DNA from: Mesorhizobium sp. M8A.F.Ca.ET.218.01.1.1 | GTDB taxonomy: Bacteria; Pseudomonadota; Alphaproteobacteria; Rhizobiales; Rhizobiaceae | Assembly (NCBI RefSeq): GCF_004791165.1 | Contig: NZ_SRUZ01000001.1 | Span: forward strand, 664,382 to 728,381 | Direction: 5' to 3' | DNA length: 64,000 nucleotides | In this document: positions 42,379 through 51,812 of the stretch, piece by piece | How positions within the stretch are numbered: position 1 is the stretch's first letter | How the letters are laid out: the number at the start of each line of letters is the position of its first letter | The notes under the pieces: model-generated | Seen by the model: only the letters and a program-made list of their open reading frames with translations | The model's database searches: none | Told to the model about the DNA's origin: nothing | Position numbers and translations under genes: made by a program

Positions 42379-44510
42379 GCATTTCGGGGCGTGAGCAACC
42401 CGACATCAGCATCGTCATCCCGGCAAGAAATGCCGCCGCGACGATCGACGCCACGCTGCGAAGCCTTCTGCCGCAGAGGGGCCTGATCAGCGAGATTCTT
42501 CTCGTCGACGATGGCTCCATCGACCAGACCACGGCGATATCGATGCAAAGCGCCCGCAAGTACGGATTGCCGCTGGAGATCCTCGCCGTGCGGCTGGGCA
42601 GCGCGGGCGCTGCCCGCAACGCCGGAATTGCGCGAGCCAAAGGCAAGTTCATACTTTTCCTCGATGCCGACGATGAGGTGATGGCGGGAGGGTTGGGACT
42701 GCTGCATGACGCGCTCCTGCGCAATCCCGAGGCCGGCCTGTCGATAGGAGCCAGCATTCGCCGCACCAGGGGGAGGCCGGACAAGCTCAAGGTTCCGCAT
42801 GGGTACACGAGCGACCGGGCATTGAACGCCCGCCGCTACCTTCTTAACGAGACATGGCCGATCGCCATGGGCAGCGCGTTGGTCGCAGCCTCGGCAACGG
42901 CCACCGTCCGCTTTCCGGAAACTACCAGCCTGGATGAGGACACGTGCTATTGGGCGGCCGTGCTCGCCCAAGCCGACGTGACAACGATCTCTTCTCCGGT
43001 GCTTCTCTACCACCATGACGAAGAGAGAATGGCGCGGCGATTTGTCGAAACCCCGCGGGCCACGTTTCTCGCGATAGCACTGGAGCTGGACAAGCTTGCC
43101 GGTTCGGCGATCGCCAGGGACGTTCTGCAGTGGAGGAAGGCCTGGATAGCCTTGCGGATCTCAAGGCAGCTTATCAAACACAACCGATACAGCTATGCGA
43201 TGAGCATGATGCGTGCCGTTCGCGCCCACAAAAGCCTGGGGCCGAGCTGGAAGGCGTCGCAATATCGCATACGAATTCGCATCGGAGCCATGATGGAACG
43301 GCCTGACCACTCGTCCAGCGCTGGCGCGGTCACGGAAAGACGTACGCTGATCGTGTCCTTCGACCCGGCATTTCCGCCGGTTTCCGGTGCGGACCTGAGA
43401 AATTTCAACAATGCCAGCCTTGCGGCCGAGTTCGGCCCGGTCCGGCTTGCCTCGATCAGACCGCTGGGCGACCCGCGACAACCGTCCGACGCGCGCATCG
43501 ACGCGGTTGGCCTGGTGATCGATGGAGCACCGCGTTCGGCCTCTCTCGGTTGGTGGAGGATCGCGGGGGAGAACCGTATCCCGCGCACGGCACTGGTGCG
43601 GCTGCGGAAACTGGTGCAAACCTTCAAACCCGATACGGTGATCGTCGAGGGGACCGGCCTGTTCAAGCTGCTGCGACCTTTGCGGCCGCTGACCAGGCAG
43701 CTCATCCTCGACATGCACAATGTCGAATCCGACCTGGCGGCACAGCTGCGGCGTATCAGTCCAGCGCGATCCCCGGCGGTGCTTGGCATCCGGCGGCTGG
43801 AGAGAAAAGCGCAATCCCTCGTCGACAGGGTGTGGGTCTGCTCGAACCAGGATCGCGAAAGGTTGATGGCCGCATCCCGGCACAAGGTGCCGATCGATGT
43901 CGTTCCCAATGGAATCCCCAACGTCGAGGACATTCCACAGGTGCTGCCCGCCGAAGCCGCGACCGACAGCGGTTATCCGACGATCGTGTTTATCGGGCAT
44001 CTCGGCTATCCGCCGAACGTCGATGCGGCCGAGCGCCTGGCGGGCACCATATTGCCCCGCATTCGGCAGGTCTTGCCGGGTGCAAGACTTACTCTTGCCG
44101 GACGAAGCCCAAAGGCGGCCGTACGGGCGCTGACCAGATTGCCTGGTGTGGAGCTTGTCGAAGACCCCGAAAGCGTGGCGCCACTCCTGTCCGGCGCGCA
44201 TCTCAGCATCATCCCGCTCAGGGCCGGCGGGGGCACGCGCATCAAGATCCTGGAGGCGATGACTTGGGGGGTGCCGGTGATCGCGACACCGCTCGCTGCC
44301 GAGGGGCTGGACATGGTCGAGAATGACCAGGTGATGCTGTCGACCAGCGACGAAGGACTGGCCGACATGGCCATCGAACTCTCTCTCGACGCCGAACGCC
44401 GGGCGCGGCAGCGCAAGCGCGCGCATCAGGCCGTATGGGCAAGGTTTGGCCCGCAAGCGATCCGCGATGCCGTCCGCGCCGGGCTTGCACTGGACAATGA
44501 CGGCAAGTGA
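42375..44510 (+). CDS. Two-domain glycosyltransferase, GT2 fused to GT4
   Basis: A 711-residue fusion. Residues about 1-300 form a GT2 domain (ISIVIPARNAAATIDATL, ILLVDDGSIDQTT, metal motif FLDADDEV, SLDEDTCYW). Residues about 325-711 form a GT4 domain (VVPNGIPNVED, IVFIGHLGYPPNVDAAERL, LSIIPLRAGGGTRIKILEAMTWGVPVIATPLAAEG). A short basic linker lies between. It could add two sugars in succession. ATGA overlap with the prim-pol gene means coupled translation. Confidence 0.85.
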   Translation: MSISGREQPDISIVIPARNAAATIDATLRSLLPQRGLISEILLVDDGSIDQTTAISMQSARKYGLPLEILAVRLGSAGAARNAGIARAKGKFILFLDADDEVMAGGLGLLHDALLRNPEAGLSIGASIRRTRGRPDKLKVPHGYTSDRALNARRYLLNETWPIAMGSALVAASATATVRFPETTSLDEDTCYWAAVLAQADVTTISSPVLLYHHDEERMARRFVETPRATFLAIALELDKLAGSAIARDVLQWRKAWIALRISRQLIKHNRYSYAMSMMRAVRAHKSLGPSWKASQYRIRIRIGAMMERPDHSSSAGAVTERRTLIVSFDPAFPPVSGADLRNFNNASLAAEFGPVRLASIRPLGDPRQPSDARIDAVGLVIDGAPRSASLGWWRIAGENRIPRTALVRLRKLVQTFKPDTVIVEGTGLFKLLRPLRPLTRQLILDMHNVESDLAAQLRRISPARSPAVLGIRRLERKAQSLVDRVWVCSNQDRERLMAASRHKVPIDVVPNGIPNVEDIPQVLPAEAATDSGYPTIVFIGHLGYPPNVDAAERLAGTILPRIRQVLPGARLTLAGRSPKAAVRALTRLPGVELVEDPESVAPLLSGAHLSIIPLRAGGGTRIKILEAMTWGVPVIATPLAAEGLDMVENDQVMLSTSDEGLADMAIELSLDAERRARQRKRAHQAVWARFGPQAIRDAVRAGLALDNDGK

Positions 44511-44543
44511 CACCAGGCCACCCCATCACCCCATGAGCCGTCG

Positions 44544-46118
44544 ATGATTCCGCCGATCCTGCACCAGACCTGGAAGACCGACAGCGTTCCCGCCCGCTTC
44601 CAGGCCTATGCCGACAGCTGGAAGCGGCACAATCCAGACTGGACGGTCATGCTCTGGAGCGACCGGATGCTGCTCGAATTCGTGGCCGAGCACTACCCGG
44701 ATTATCTGCCGATATTCTGTGGCTACACCAACGGCGTTCAGCGGTCGGACGCGGCCCGCTACATGCTTCTGCATCACTTCGGTGGGGTCTATGCCGACAT
44801 CGACTGCGAATGCGTCGCGCCCTTCGATGCGATCATGAACGAGACACGGGTCGTGCTGTGCAAGGAGCCGGCTTCGCATGCGGCCGTCCAGGCGGATTTC
44901 CGGGGCCTGCCCTACCTTCTGTTCAACGGGACGATAGCGAGCCCGCCCGGTCATCCATTCTGGGTGCATCTCCTGTCGATGATGCCCGGGCTCGCCGGCG
45001 CCAAGGACGTGCTCGACGCGACCGGCCCTTGCCTGCTCACCTCGGCGCAACGCTGTTATGGCGATCAGACGGCCTTCGCCATTCATCCTTCCGGCCTGTT
45101 CGTGCCGGTGACGTCGGCCGGGAGTACGGAGCGCGACGCTGGCGACGGCACGGCGTCGCTCTCGATCCATCACTGGGCCGGCACATGGTGGACCCCGGAA
45201 CCGCCGCCGAACTGGTGGACCAAGTTTCGCAATCGGGCCTATGGGCTCCGGTATCACCTGACGCGCGGCGCGTATCTGGATGAGGCGCAGGCGAAAGCAG
45301 GCGTCGACAGAGCGGTCCTGTCGGCGCCGCCGCCATCGGGCCGAAACATCGCTGTCCTGGTGCCGCTTCGCGACTCCGCCGACCTTATCCAGCCCTTTCT
45401 CGATGCGCTGGATGGGCTCGACTATCCCAAGGACCGGATCAAGCTGGTCTTCTGCGAAGGCGACAGCCAGGACGGAAGCTGGGAGCGACTACAGGCCGCA
45501 ACCGCTGGATTGGCCGGCAAATATCGTGACATCGTCCTGTTGCAAAGACAGGTCGGCACCCGCCTCGACAGGGCAAAACGGGCGAAGCCCAGGATGCAAC
45601 GCATCAGGCGCGGCGCGATCGCCAAGGTGCGAAATTATCTGATCGATCACGGGCTCAGCGAGGACGATGACTGGGCGCTGTGGATCGACATCGACGTCTG
45701 GCGCTTTCCCGGCGATGTGCTGAACCGCCTGATCGCCACGGGACATCGCATCGCGGTGCCCAACTGCGTGAAAATCGCCGGTGGCGCCAGTTTCGACCTC
45801 AACAGCTTTGTCATCAGACGGCAGACCAAGGACTATCGCTATTACCGCGAGATACGCGGCGGCCTTCATCAGCCTCCCGTGCAAACGCCAAGCCGGTATC
45901 ATCTCAGCGATGTCAGGCATCTCGACATCATCGGCCTCGATGCGGTCGGCGGAACCATGCTCCTGGTCGATGCCGCCCTGCATCGCGGTGGCCTTCGCTT
46001 TCCCGAAATTCCATACCGCGATCTGATCGAAACCGAAGCTTTTGGCCTCCTTGCCAACGACCTCGGCATCCGGCCGGTCGGCCTGCCCAAGCTGGAAATC
46101 CTACACGTCCCGTGGTGA
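44544..46118 (+). CDS. Two-domain glycosyltransferase, GT32-like fused to Anp1-like
   Basis: A 524-residue fusion. The N-terminal half is a GT32/Och1-type domain: IPPILHQTWKTDSVP, SDAARYMLLHHFGGVYADIDCECV with the D-x-D, and FNGTIASPPGHPFW. The C-terminal half (from about 265) resembles the Anp1/GT62 domain: NIAVLVPLRDSADLIQPFLDAL, FCEGDSQDGS, AKVRNYLIDHGL and DWALWIDIDVWRFPGDVL. Both families are best known from fungal mannan synthesis. The gene starts 33 bp after the GT2-GT4 gene, and its end overlaps the convergent gene at 46101 by 18 bp. Confidence 0.78.
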   Translation: MIPPILHQTWKTDSVPARFQAYADSWKRHNPDWTVMLWSDRMLLEFVAEHYPDYLPIFCGYTNGVQRSDAARYMLLHHFGGVYADIDCECVAPFDAIMNETRVVLCKEPASHAAVQADFRGLPYLLFNGTIASPPGHPFWVHLLSMMPGLAGAKDVLDATGPCLLTSAQRCYGDQTAFAIHPSGLFVPVTSAGSTERDAGDGTASLSIHHWAGTWWTPEPPPNWWTKFRNRAYGLRYHLTRGAYLDEAQAKAGVDRAVLSAPPPSGRNIAVLVPLRDSADLIQPFLDALDGLDYPKDRIKLVFCEGDSQDGSWERLQAATAGLAGKYRDIVLLQRQVGTRLDRAKRAKPRMQRIRRGAIAKVRNYLIDHGLSEDDDWALWIDIDVWRFPGDVLNRLIATGHRIAVPNCVKIAGGASFDLNSFVIRRQTKDYRYYREIRGGLHQPPVQTPSRYHLSDVRHLDIIGLDAVGGTMLLVDAALHRGGLRFPEIPYRDLIETEAFGLLANDLGIRPVGLPKLEILHVPW

Positions 46119-47090
46119 GACGACGGCCCGCCGAAGCTCTTCGCGCAGAGGCTGCAGATAGGCTTGCGGGCGCAGACGCCCCCACACATAGTCCCGGTCC
46201 GTCAAATGCGCGGCCTGCCTGATCCAGCGCCCCGGGGCATCGGGGTCCCGCACCTCGCGCCAATTGTCGACGGTGATGACGGGCAGGCCTTCGTAAAGCG
46301 GATCGAGCGGTGAAGTCTTGGTCACCACGATGCAGCCGAGATAAAGCAGTTCCCATGTCCGGTGACAGTCCAGGCCGTTTCCGGCGGTCGACAGCACGAG
46401 CGGATATTGCGAATAGAGCTGCCATATCGAGCGCTGCGATACGCGTTGCCCTAGAAAATCGACATGCGGGCATCCGTCCAGAGCATCAAGCAATTCCCGA
46501 CGCTCGCCGGACTCTCTGCTGACGCTGAAATCGCAGAATATCCTGGCCGGACGACGATCCGCGCTCCCCTGCCCGCGCAGGGTTTTCAGTTGCCTCACCA
46601 GTCCGCCAGGGGTCGCCAGGGAACGTGGGGTGTGGAGATCCAGCCCGATCGGAAACGGCTTGATCCTGAGATGACCGCCATCGCAGTTCTGGCTGTACCA
46701 GGAAACCAGATAGGGGTTGGCGAGAAGCCGCTCGACAGTGTCCTTGGCCAGATCCGAAGGCACCGAGGAATCACCGTCGGTCGTCAGCAGGATGAAGGGA
46801 GCCTTGATGGTGGGCAGGGCTATCCTGGCGAAAGTGTCGAGATCACAATTTCGCGCAAGCCTGGCCAGGGTGCTCAGCCGCACCCAGACGATGCCATGCG
46901 CGCCGCTATAATGGTCGCGGAAAAAAGCCTCGCTTTGCGTCGATTCGGTCGGCGCCCAGCGATACCAATCGGGTCCGGCGAAGTCGCAGAAACGCCCGAT
47001 CCCTTGCGACCAAAGCACGGAAGGAACGCTGAAAAACCTCAGCGCCCCGGAACGAACGGGTTTCTTGAGTTTTGCCCGCCAACGCGACAT
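46101..47090 (-). CDS. Exostosin-like glycosyltransferase, putative
   Basis: A protein of about 329 residues. HLRIKPFPIGLDLHTPRSL, followed by FLGQRVSQRSIWQLYSQYPLVLSTAGNGLDCHRTWELLYLGCIVVTKTSPLDPLYEGLPVITVDNW, in shape matches the C-terminal part of exostosin/GT47-type proteins (acceptor loop, then E-x7 helix and donor site). No membrane helix is clear. Three nearby starts are possible (TTG 47102, ATG 47096, ATG 47090). It probably adds a sugar to the EPS or another surface glycan; the sugar is unknown. Confidence 0.6.
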   Translation of the reverse strand: MSRWRAKLKKPVRSGALRFFSVPSVLWSQGIGRFCDFAGPDWYRWAPTESTQSEAFFRDHYSGAHGIVWVRLSTLARLARNCDLDTFARIALPTIKAPFILLTTDGDSSVPSDLAKDTVERLLANPYLVSWYSQNCDGGHLRIKPFPIGLDLHTPRSLATPGGLVRQLKTLRGQGSADRRPARIFCDFSVSRESGERRELLDALDGCPHVDFLGQRVSQRSIWQLYSQYPLVLSTAGNGLDCHRTWELLYLGCIVVTKTSPLDPLYEGLPVITVDNWREVRDPDAPGRWIRQAAHLTDRDYVWGRLRPQAYLQPLREELRRAVVSPRDV

Positions 47091-47176
47091 GCCCATGGGC
47101 AACCCTTAGCCCAGACGCCGTTATGGCCGCAACGTCCGGCCTGCTTGCTCACACAGGCCAAGGCGGGCTCGTGGCG

Positions 47177-47752
47177 TCAGTCGTGCAGGTCCCGCGCAAT
47201 CGGCGGGCCGACCGAAAATCCGGAGAACGTGACCTCGAAACCCTCACGCTGCGGCGAACAGCACATCATACCGACATCGACCAGCTTCGAGATCGGGAAA
47301 TAGGCGAGCCGCACCGGCTTCCAATGACCGTCGGAAGCGTCGAGATACTGGACGCGGATCGCCTCGCCATGACGGGTCAGGCGGATCCTGACGCCGTCCG
47401 GGCCGGCGGCAATGGCCACCAGCGACCAGTCCGACATGTCGTTGGTGACGACGACGGATAAATAGGCGAGGCCGTCGGTGTATTCGATGCCGGCCTTGAT
47501 CCAGTGCGTTTCGCTCAGCCGGACCATCAGCCCGGCCTGGTCGTAAAGCACCTTGTAGTCGCCCTTGACGGTGACCTCGGCGGTGAAGTCGCCCTCGACC
47601 TGCCGGTAGAGGAAGTGGCCGTTGTCGCGCCAGAAACCATAGAAGGTCTCGCGCCAGAAATCGGTCTCCTTGCCGGTGCGCACGCGCACGGCATCACCGT
47701 CGACGGCATGGTGCGGCGGCGGGTTGAGCCAGGTCAGGTCCTGCAGTGTCAT
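47177..47752 (-). CDS. DUF1349 family protein (concanavalin-like fold)
   Basis: A 191-residue protein with the DUF1349 pattern: TDFWRETFYGFWRDNGHFLYRQVEGDFTAEVTVKG, YDQAGLMVRLSETHWIKAGIEY and VDVGMMCCSPQREGFEVTFSGFSV. The family has a lectin/glucanase-like beta-sandwich without a proven reaction. It has no signal peptide. It lies 58 bp downstream of the aldehyde dehydrogenase on the same strand and may be in its operon. Confidence 0.82.
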   Translation of the reverse strand: MTLQDLTWLNPPPHHAVDGDAVRVRTGKETDFWRETFYGFWRDNGHFLYRQVEGDFTAEVTVKGDYKVLYDQAGLMVRLSETHWIKAGIEYTDGLAYLSVVVTNDMSDWSLVAIAAGPDGVRIRLTRHGEAIRVQYLDASDGHWKPVRLAYFPISKLVDVGMMCCSPQREGFEVTFSGFSVGPPIARDLHD

Positions 47753-47810
47753 CGCGCCGGTCCGTTTCTCGAGGAAGTGGCGGCACGCCGACCGGCAAGC
47801 CGGCGCCGGA

Positions 47811-49250
47811 TCATCCCGCGAACGTATAAGCGGTCTTTACCGTGGTGTAGAATTCCATGGCATAGCGGCCCTGTTCGCGCGGGCCGAAGCTCGAACCCTT
47901 GCGCCCGCCAAAGGGGACGTGGAAGTCGACGCCCGCCGTCGGCAGGTTGACCATGACCATGCCGGCTTCGGAGTTGCGCTTGAAATGCGTGGCGTGCTTG
48001 AGGCTCGTGGTGCAGATGCCCGAGGTCAGGCCGAACGGCGTGTCATTGGCGACGGCAAGCGCTTCGTCATAGTCCTGGACGCGGATGACACTGGCGACGG
48101 GGCCGAAAATCTCCTCGCGTGAACTGCGCATGGCGTTGGTGGCCTCGGTGAGCAGCGCCGGCTTGAGATAGAAACCCGGCGTCTTGCGGTCGAGCCGTTC
48201 ACCGCCGAAGGCGAGCGTGGCGCCTTCCCGGACACCGATGGCGATATAGTCCTCGTCCTGCTTGAGCTGGGTCGCGTCGACCACCGGGCCGATCTGCGTT
48301 TGCGCGTCGAGCGCGTCGCCGATCACCAGCTTTTCCATGCGCTCCTTGAGCGCGTCGACGAAACGGTCGTGGATGCCGTTGGTGACGATCAAACGCGACG
48401 AGGCCGTGCAGCGCTGGCCGGTCGAGAAGAAGGCGCCGTTCAGCGCGCAATCGACAGCGACCGCGAGATCGGCGTCGTCAAGCACGACCAGCGGGTTCTT
48501 GCCGCCCATTTCGAGCTGGAACTTGCGCATGTGCTCGACACTTGCCGCGGCGACGCGTTTGCCGGTTCCCACCGAGCCGGTGAAGGAGATGGCGTTGACG
48601 TCGGGGCTGTCGAGCATTGCTTGGCCGACCACCGAGCCCTTGCCCATGACGAGGTTCAGCACGCCCTTGGGCAGGCCGGCGCGGTGCAGGATGTCGACGA
48701 TGGACCAGGCGCTTTCGGGAACGAGTTCGGCCGGCTTGAAGACGACGGTGTTGCCGTGAGCCAGCGCGGGAGCGATCTTCCAGGCGGGGATGGCGATGGG
48801 GAAATTCCATGGCGTGATGATGCCGACAACGCCAACCGCTTCGCGCGTGATCTCGACGCCGACGCCCGGCCGCACGCTTGGCACCACCTCTCCCGACAGG
48901 CGCAATGTTTCGCCGGCAAAGAAGTCGAATATCTGGGCGGCGCGGATGGTCTCGCCAATGCCCTCGGCCAGCGTCTTGCCTTCCTCGCGCGCCAGGTTGC
49001 GGCCAAGTTCGTCCTTGCGCGCCATGATCTCGTCGGCCGCCTTCTTCAGGACCGCATGGCGCGCCAGCGGGCCGGAGCGGGACCATGCCGGAAACGCCGC
49101 CTTGGCCGCCGCGATCGCCTGGCCCGCCTGCTCGACCCCCGCAGAGGCATATTCGCCGACGACGTCGCCGGTATCCGAGGGGTTGATGTTACGGGATCCG
49201 GCATCGCCGACCCATTCGCCATCGATGAGGTTCTTTCGAAACGCTGTCAT
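47811..49250 (-). CDS. NAD(P)-dependent aldehyde dehydrogenase
   Basis: A 479-residue enzyme. GVVGIITPWNFPIAIPAWKIAPAL is the cofactor fold, FELGGKNPLVV-type sequence (LEMGGKNPLVVLDD) carries the general-base Glu, and FFSTGQRCTASSRLIV the catalytic Cys. It is most like the alpha-ketoglutaric-semialdehyde dehydrogenase branch, though succinic-semialdehyde or another aldehyde is possible. ATG 49250 has GGAAGG upstream. It is divergent from the TetR gene, with a palindromic operator between them, so it is probably controlled by that repressor together with the sarcosine oxidase genes. Confidence 0.85.
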   Translation of the reverse strand: MTAFRKNLIDGEWVGDAGSRNINPSDTGDVVGEYASAGVEQAGQAIAAAKAAFPAWSRSGPLARHAVLKKAADEIMARKDELGRNLAREEGKTLAEGIGETIRAAQIFDFFAGETLRLSGEVVPSVRPGVGVEITREAVGVVGIITPWNFPIAIPAWKIAPALAHGNTVVFKPAELVPESAWSIVDILHRAGLPKGVLNLVMGKGSVVGQAMLDSPDVNAISFTGSVGTGKRVAAASVEHMRKFQLEMGGKNPLVVLDDADLAVAVDCALNGAFFSTGQRCTASSRLIVTNGIHDRFVDALKERMEKLVIGDALDAQTQIGPVVDATQLKQDEDYIAIGVREGATLAFGGERLDRKTPGFYLKPALLTEATNAMRSSREEIFGPVASVIRVQDYDEALAVANDTPFGLTSGICTTSLKHATHFKRNSEAGMVMVNLPTAGVDFHVPFGGRKGSSFGPREQGRYAMEFYTTVKTAYTFAG

Positions 49251-49454
49251 GTCCTTGCCTTCCCTGGCTGTTGGCCGCGCGGCGGCATCTGTCTGAAGTG
49301 GTATTTGCCAGACAATTGCCTTGCGGGAAAGCACGCACTGGGCTCGAAGGCCGCGACAAAAGTCCCCGGGCCCGCGCTCATGCCTTCGGTGCAGCGGCGG
49401 CCGTGCCGCCTCGACAACGGTGAATAGCTCTCCGGGTCAAGGTCGAATTGCCCT

Positions 49455-49468
49455 GTACACATATGTCC
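49455..49468 (+). promoter_or_regulatory. Possible TetR operator 1
   Basis: GTACACATATGTCC between the aldehyde dehydrogenase and TetR genes, with the inner palindrome ACATATGT. Its complement shares GGACA and 9 of 14 positions with the complement of the site at 50206. Confidence 0.45.
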
Positions 49469-49511
49469 ACGACCTTGATTTGGCTGATCCAGCGTGTCAT
49501 GCGTCGTGGCG

Positions 49512-50171
49512 ATGGCAGCACTCGAGACGACGATCCAACGTGCCGGCGCCACCGGCAACATCAAGGCCACTCGCGAAGACTGGCTGAAGCTCGCGCTTGA
49601 AACCCTGATCTCGGACGGCGTCGAACGCGTCCGCGTGCTGACGCTTGGCCAACAGCTCGACGTCTCGCGCTCGAGCTTCTACTGGTATTTCAAGAGCCGC
49701 CAGGATCTGCTCGACCAGTTACTGGACCACTGGCGGCAGACCAATACGCGATTCATCGTCGAGCGCGCCGAACGCCCTTCCGCGACTGTCATTCGCGGGG
49801 TGATGAGCATTTTCGAATGCTGGGTCGACGAAAAGCTGTTCGACCCCCGGCTGGATTTCGCGATCCGGGCATGGGCTCGCCGCTCCCCCGCGACAAGGCG
49901 CGCGCTGGACGAGGCCGACGAAGAACGGGTCAATGCCATCCGCGGCATGTTCATGCGTCATGGCTACGAGGAGGAAGACGCGTTCGTGCGGGCCCGCGTG
50001 CTCTATTTCATGCAGATCGGCTACTATTCGCTCGAACTCGACGAGCCGATGAGCAGCCGCCTGCCGCATGTTGCCGCGTATCTGCGCAGCTTCACCGGAC
50101 AGGAGCCTTCGGCGGGCGATGTCGAGGATTTTTCACGTTACGTGGAGGAGACCATCTCGCGGAACCGCTAG
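49512..50171 (+). CDS. TetR-family transcriptional regulator
   Basis: A protein of about 219 residues. The N-terminal helix-turn-helix is seen in DWLKLALETLISDGVERVRVLTLGQQLDVSRSSFYWYFKSRQDLLDQLL. The C-terminal part is all helical and would bind an effector. ATG 49512 is preferred; an upstream ATG at 49494 is in frame. Matching inverted repeats lie upstream and just downstream of the gene (49455 and 50206), next to the aldehyde dehydrogenase and sarcosine oxidase genes, which are the likely targets. Confidence 0.85.
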   Translation: MAALETTIQRAGATGNIKATREDWLKLALETLISDGVERVRVLTLGQQLDVSRSSFYWYFKSRQDLLDQLLDHWRQTNTRFIVERAERPSATVIRGVMSIFECWVDEKLFDPRLDFAIRAWARRSPATRRALDEADEERVNAIRGMFMRHGYEEEDAFVRARVLYFMQIGYYSLELDEPMSSRLPHVAAYLRSFTGQEPSAGDVEDFSRYVEETISRNR

Positions 50172-50205
50172 CGTTGGCTGACGCAAGCCGGGATGACCGG
50201 CAACT

Positions 50206-50219
50206 AGACATACGTGTCC
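50206..50219 (+). promoter_or_regulatory. Possible TetR operator 2, before the sarcosine oxidase operon
   Basis: AGACATACGTGTCC contains GACA-TACG-TGTC, an exact inverted repeat with a 4-base centre. It lies 47 bp before the soxB ATG, a position for direct repression. Confidence 0.5.
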
Positions 50220-50265
50220 ATTACCCCTAGGTTTGCCCTGATCAACCAGGCTTGTCGCCCACACA

Positions 50266-51518
50266 ATGACCCGCATCTATTCCGCTCTCTCGCTGTTCAA
50301 GGAAGGCCTGGCCGGCCAGACCGGCTGGAAACAGGCCTGGCGCTCGCCCGAGCCGAAGCCGTCCTACGACGCGATCGTCATCGGCGGCGGCGGCCATGGG
50401 CTGGCGACGGCCTATTACCTGGCCAAGAATCACGGCATCACCCGAGTGGCCGTGCTGGAAAAAGGCTGATCGGCGGCGGCAATACAGGCCGCAACACCAC
50501 CGTGGTGCGCTCAAACTATTATTATCCCCAGAGCGTCGAGCTCTACGGGCTGGCGCACCGGCTCTATGAGGGCCTGTCCAAGGACCTGAACTACAACGTC
50601 ATGCTGTCGCAGCGCGGCATGGTCAATCTGTGCCACTCGACCGCCGAAATGGAAGTCGGCGCGCGCACCGTCAACGCCATGCAGATCAGCGGTATCGATG
50701 CGGAGCTGTTTTCGCCCGAGGATGTCCGGCGCGTCGCGCCGATCTATAATTTCTCAGCCGGTGCGCGGTTTCCGGTGTTCGGCGGCATCTGGCAAGGCAG
50801 GGCCGGCACGGCGCGCCATGACGCGGTCGCCTGGGGTTATGCACGCGCGGCGAACCGGCTCGGCGTCGACATCATCCAGAATTGCGAGATCACCGATTTC
50901 ATCATCGAGGGCGGCCGCTGCCGCGGCGTCCAGACGACGCGCGGCACGATCCGTGCCGAGCGCATCGGCATGGCGGTGGCCGGGCACTCCTCGGTCCTGG
51001 CTGAAAAAGCCGGCTTCCGGCTGCCGATCAACTCCTACGCGCTGCAAGCCTGCGTTTCCGAACCGGTCAAGCCGATCCTCGACACGGTGGTCCTATCGCC
51101 CGGCACCGGCGTCTACGTCAGCCAGTCGGACAAGGGCGAGATCGTCATTGGCGGGGGGCTCGACCGCATCCCTTCCTATGCACAGCGCGGCAATTTGCCG
51201 ACGCTGGAGACGGTGATCGCGGGGGTGCTGGAGATGTTCCCGATCTTCGGCCAGCTGAAGCTGATGCGGCAATGGGCGGGCATTGTCGACGTCGTGCCGG
51301 ATTCCTCGCCGATCATCGGGGAATCGCCGCTGCCCAACCTGTTCCTCAATTGCGGCTGGGGCACCGGCGGTTTCAAGGCGATCCCCGCCGGAGGCACGTT
51401 GCTGGCGAACCTGCTGGCGAGCGGCAAGCACAACGACATCAGCCGGCCCTTCGATCTCGACCGCTTCGCCAGCGGGCGGCTGATCGACGAAGCGGCCGGC
51501 TCCGGCATCGCGCACTGA
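50266..51518 (+). pseudogene. soxB: Sarcosine oxidase beta subunit, interrupted by a one-base frameshift
   Basis: Codons 1-67 from ATG 50266 encode a normal SoxB N-terminus ([20 protein letters not shown] fold [27 protein letters not shown]), then TGA stops at 50467-50469. The other frame goes on without a gap: IGGGNTGRNTTVVRSNY, the SoxB motif that should follow LEKGW, to a normal end at 51518. One missing G after GGCTG near 50468 explains it, because TGG-ATC would read Trp-Ile. The protein would be about 417 residues if intact. The subunit carries the FAD/FMN site of heterotetrameric sarcosine oxidase. The break is either a real mutation or a sequence error. Confidence 0.88.
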
Positions 51519-51545
51519 CATGCACAAAGACCAGGACTAGGCGTC

Positions 51546-51812
51546 ATGCAGCTCTTTCCTTGCCCGTTCTGCGGCCCGCGCGACGAAACCGAATTCCACT
51601 ATGGCGGCGATGCCGGCAATACCAGGCCGGATGGCGGCGATGTGCCGATCGATCGCTGGGCCAACTATCTCTACCTGCGCTCCAATCCGAAAGGCGCGGC
51701 GCGCGAAATCTGGGTGCATATGAACTGCGGCGAGTTCTTCGTCATGGTGCGCGACACGCTCACGCACGAGGTGCTGTCCTCGTCCGCGCTGGGCAAGGAG
51801 CACGCGGCATGA
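51546..51812 (+). CDS. soxD: Sarcosine oxidase delta subunit
   Basis: An 88-residue protein that begins MQLFPCPFCGPRDETEFHYGGDA and includes WANYLYLRSNPKGAAREIWVHMNCGEFF. The Cys pair CPFC plus a later Cys and His bind zinc in the delta subunit. Length is normal (about 90-100). Its TGA overlaps the soxA ATG as ATGA. It is part of the classic order soxB-D-A-G for sarcosine breakdown to glycine, hydrogen peroxide and methylene-tetrahydrofolate. Confidence 0.92.
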   Translation: MQLFPCPFCGPRDETEFHYGGDAGNTRPDGGDVPIDRWANYLYLRSNPKGAAREIWVHMNCGEFFVMVRDTLTHEVLSSSALGKEHAA

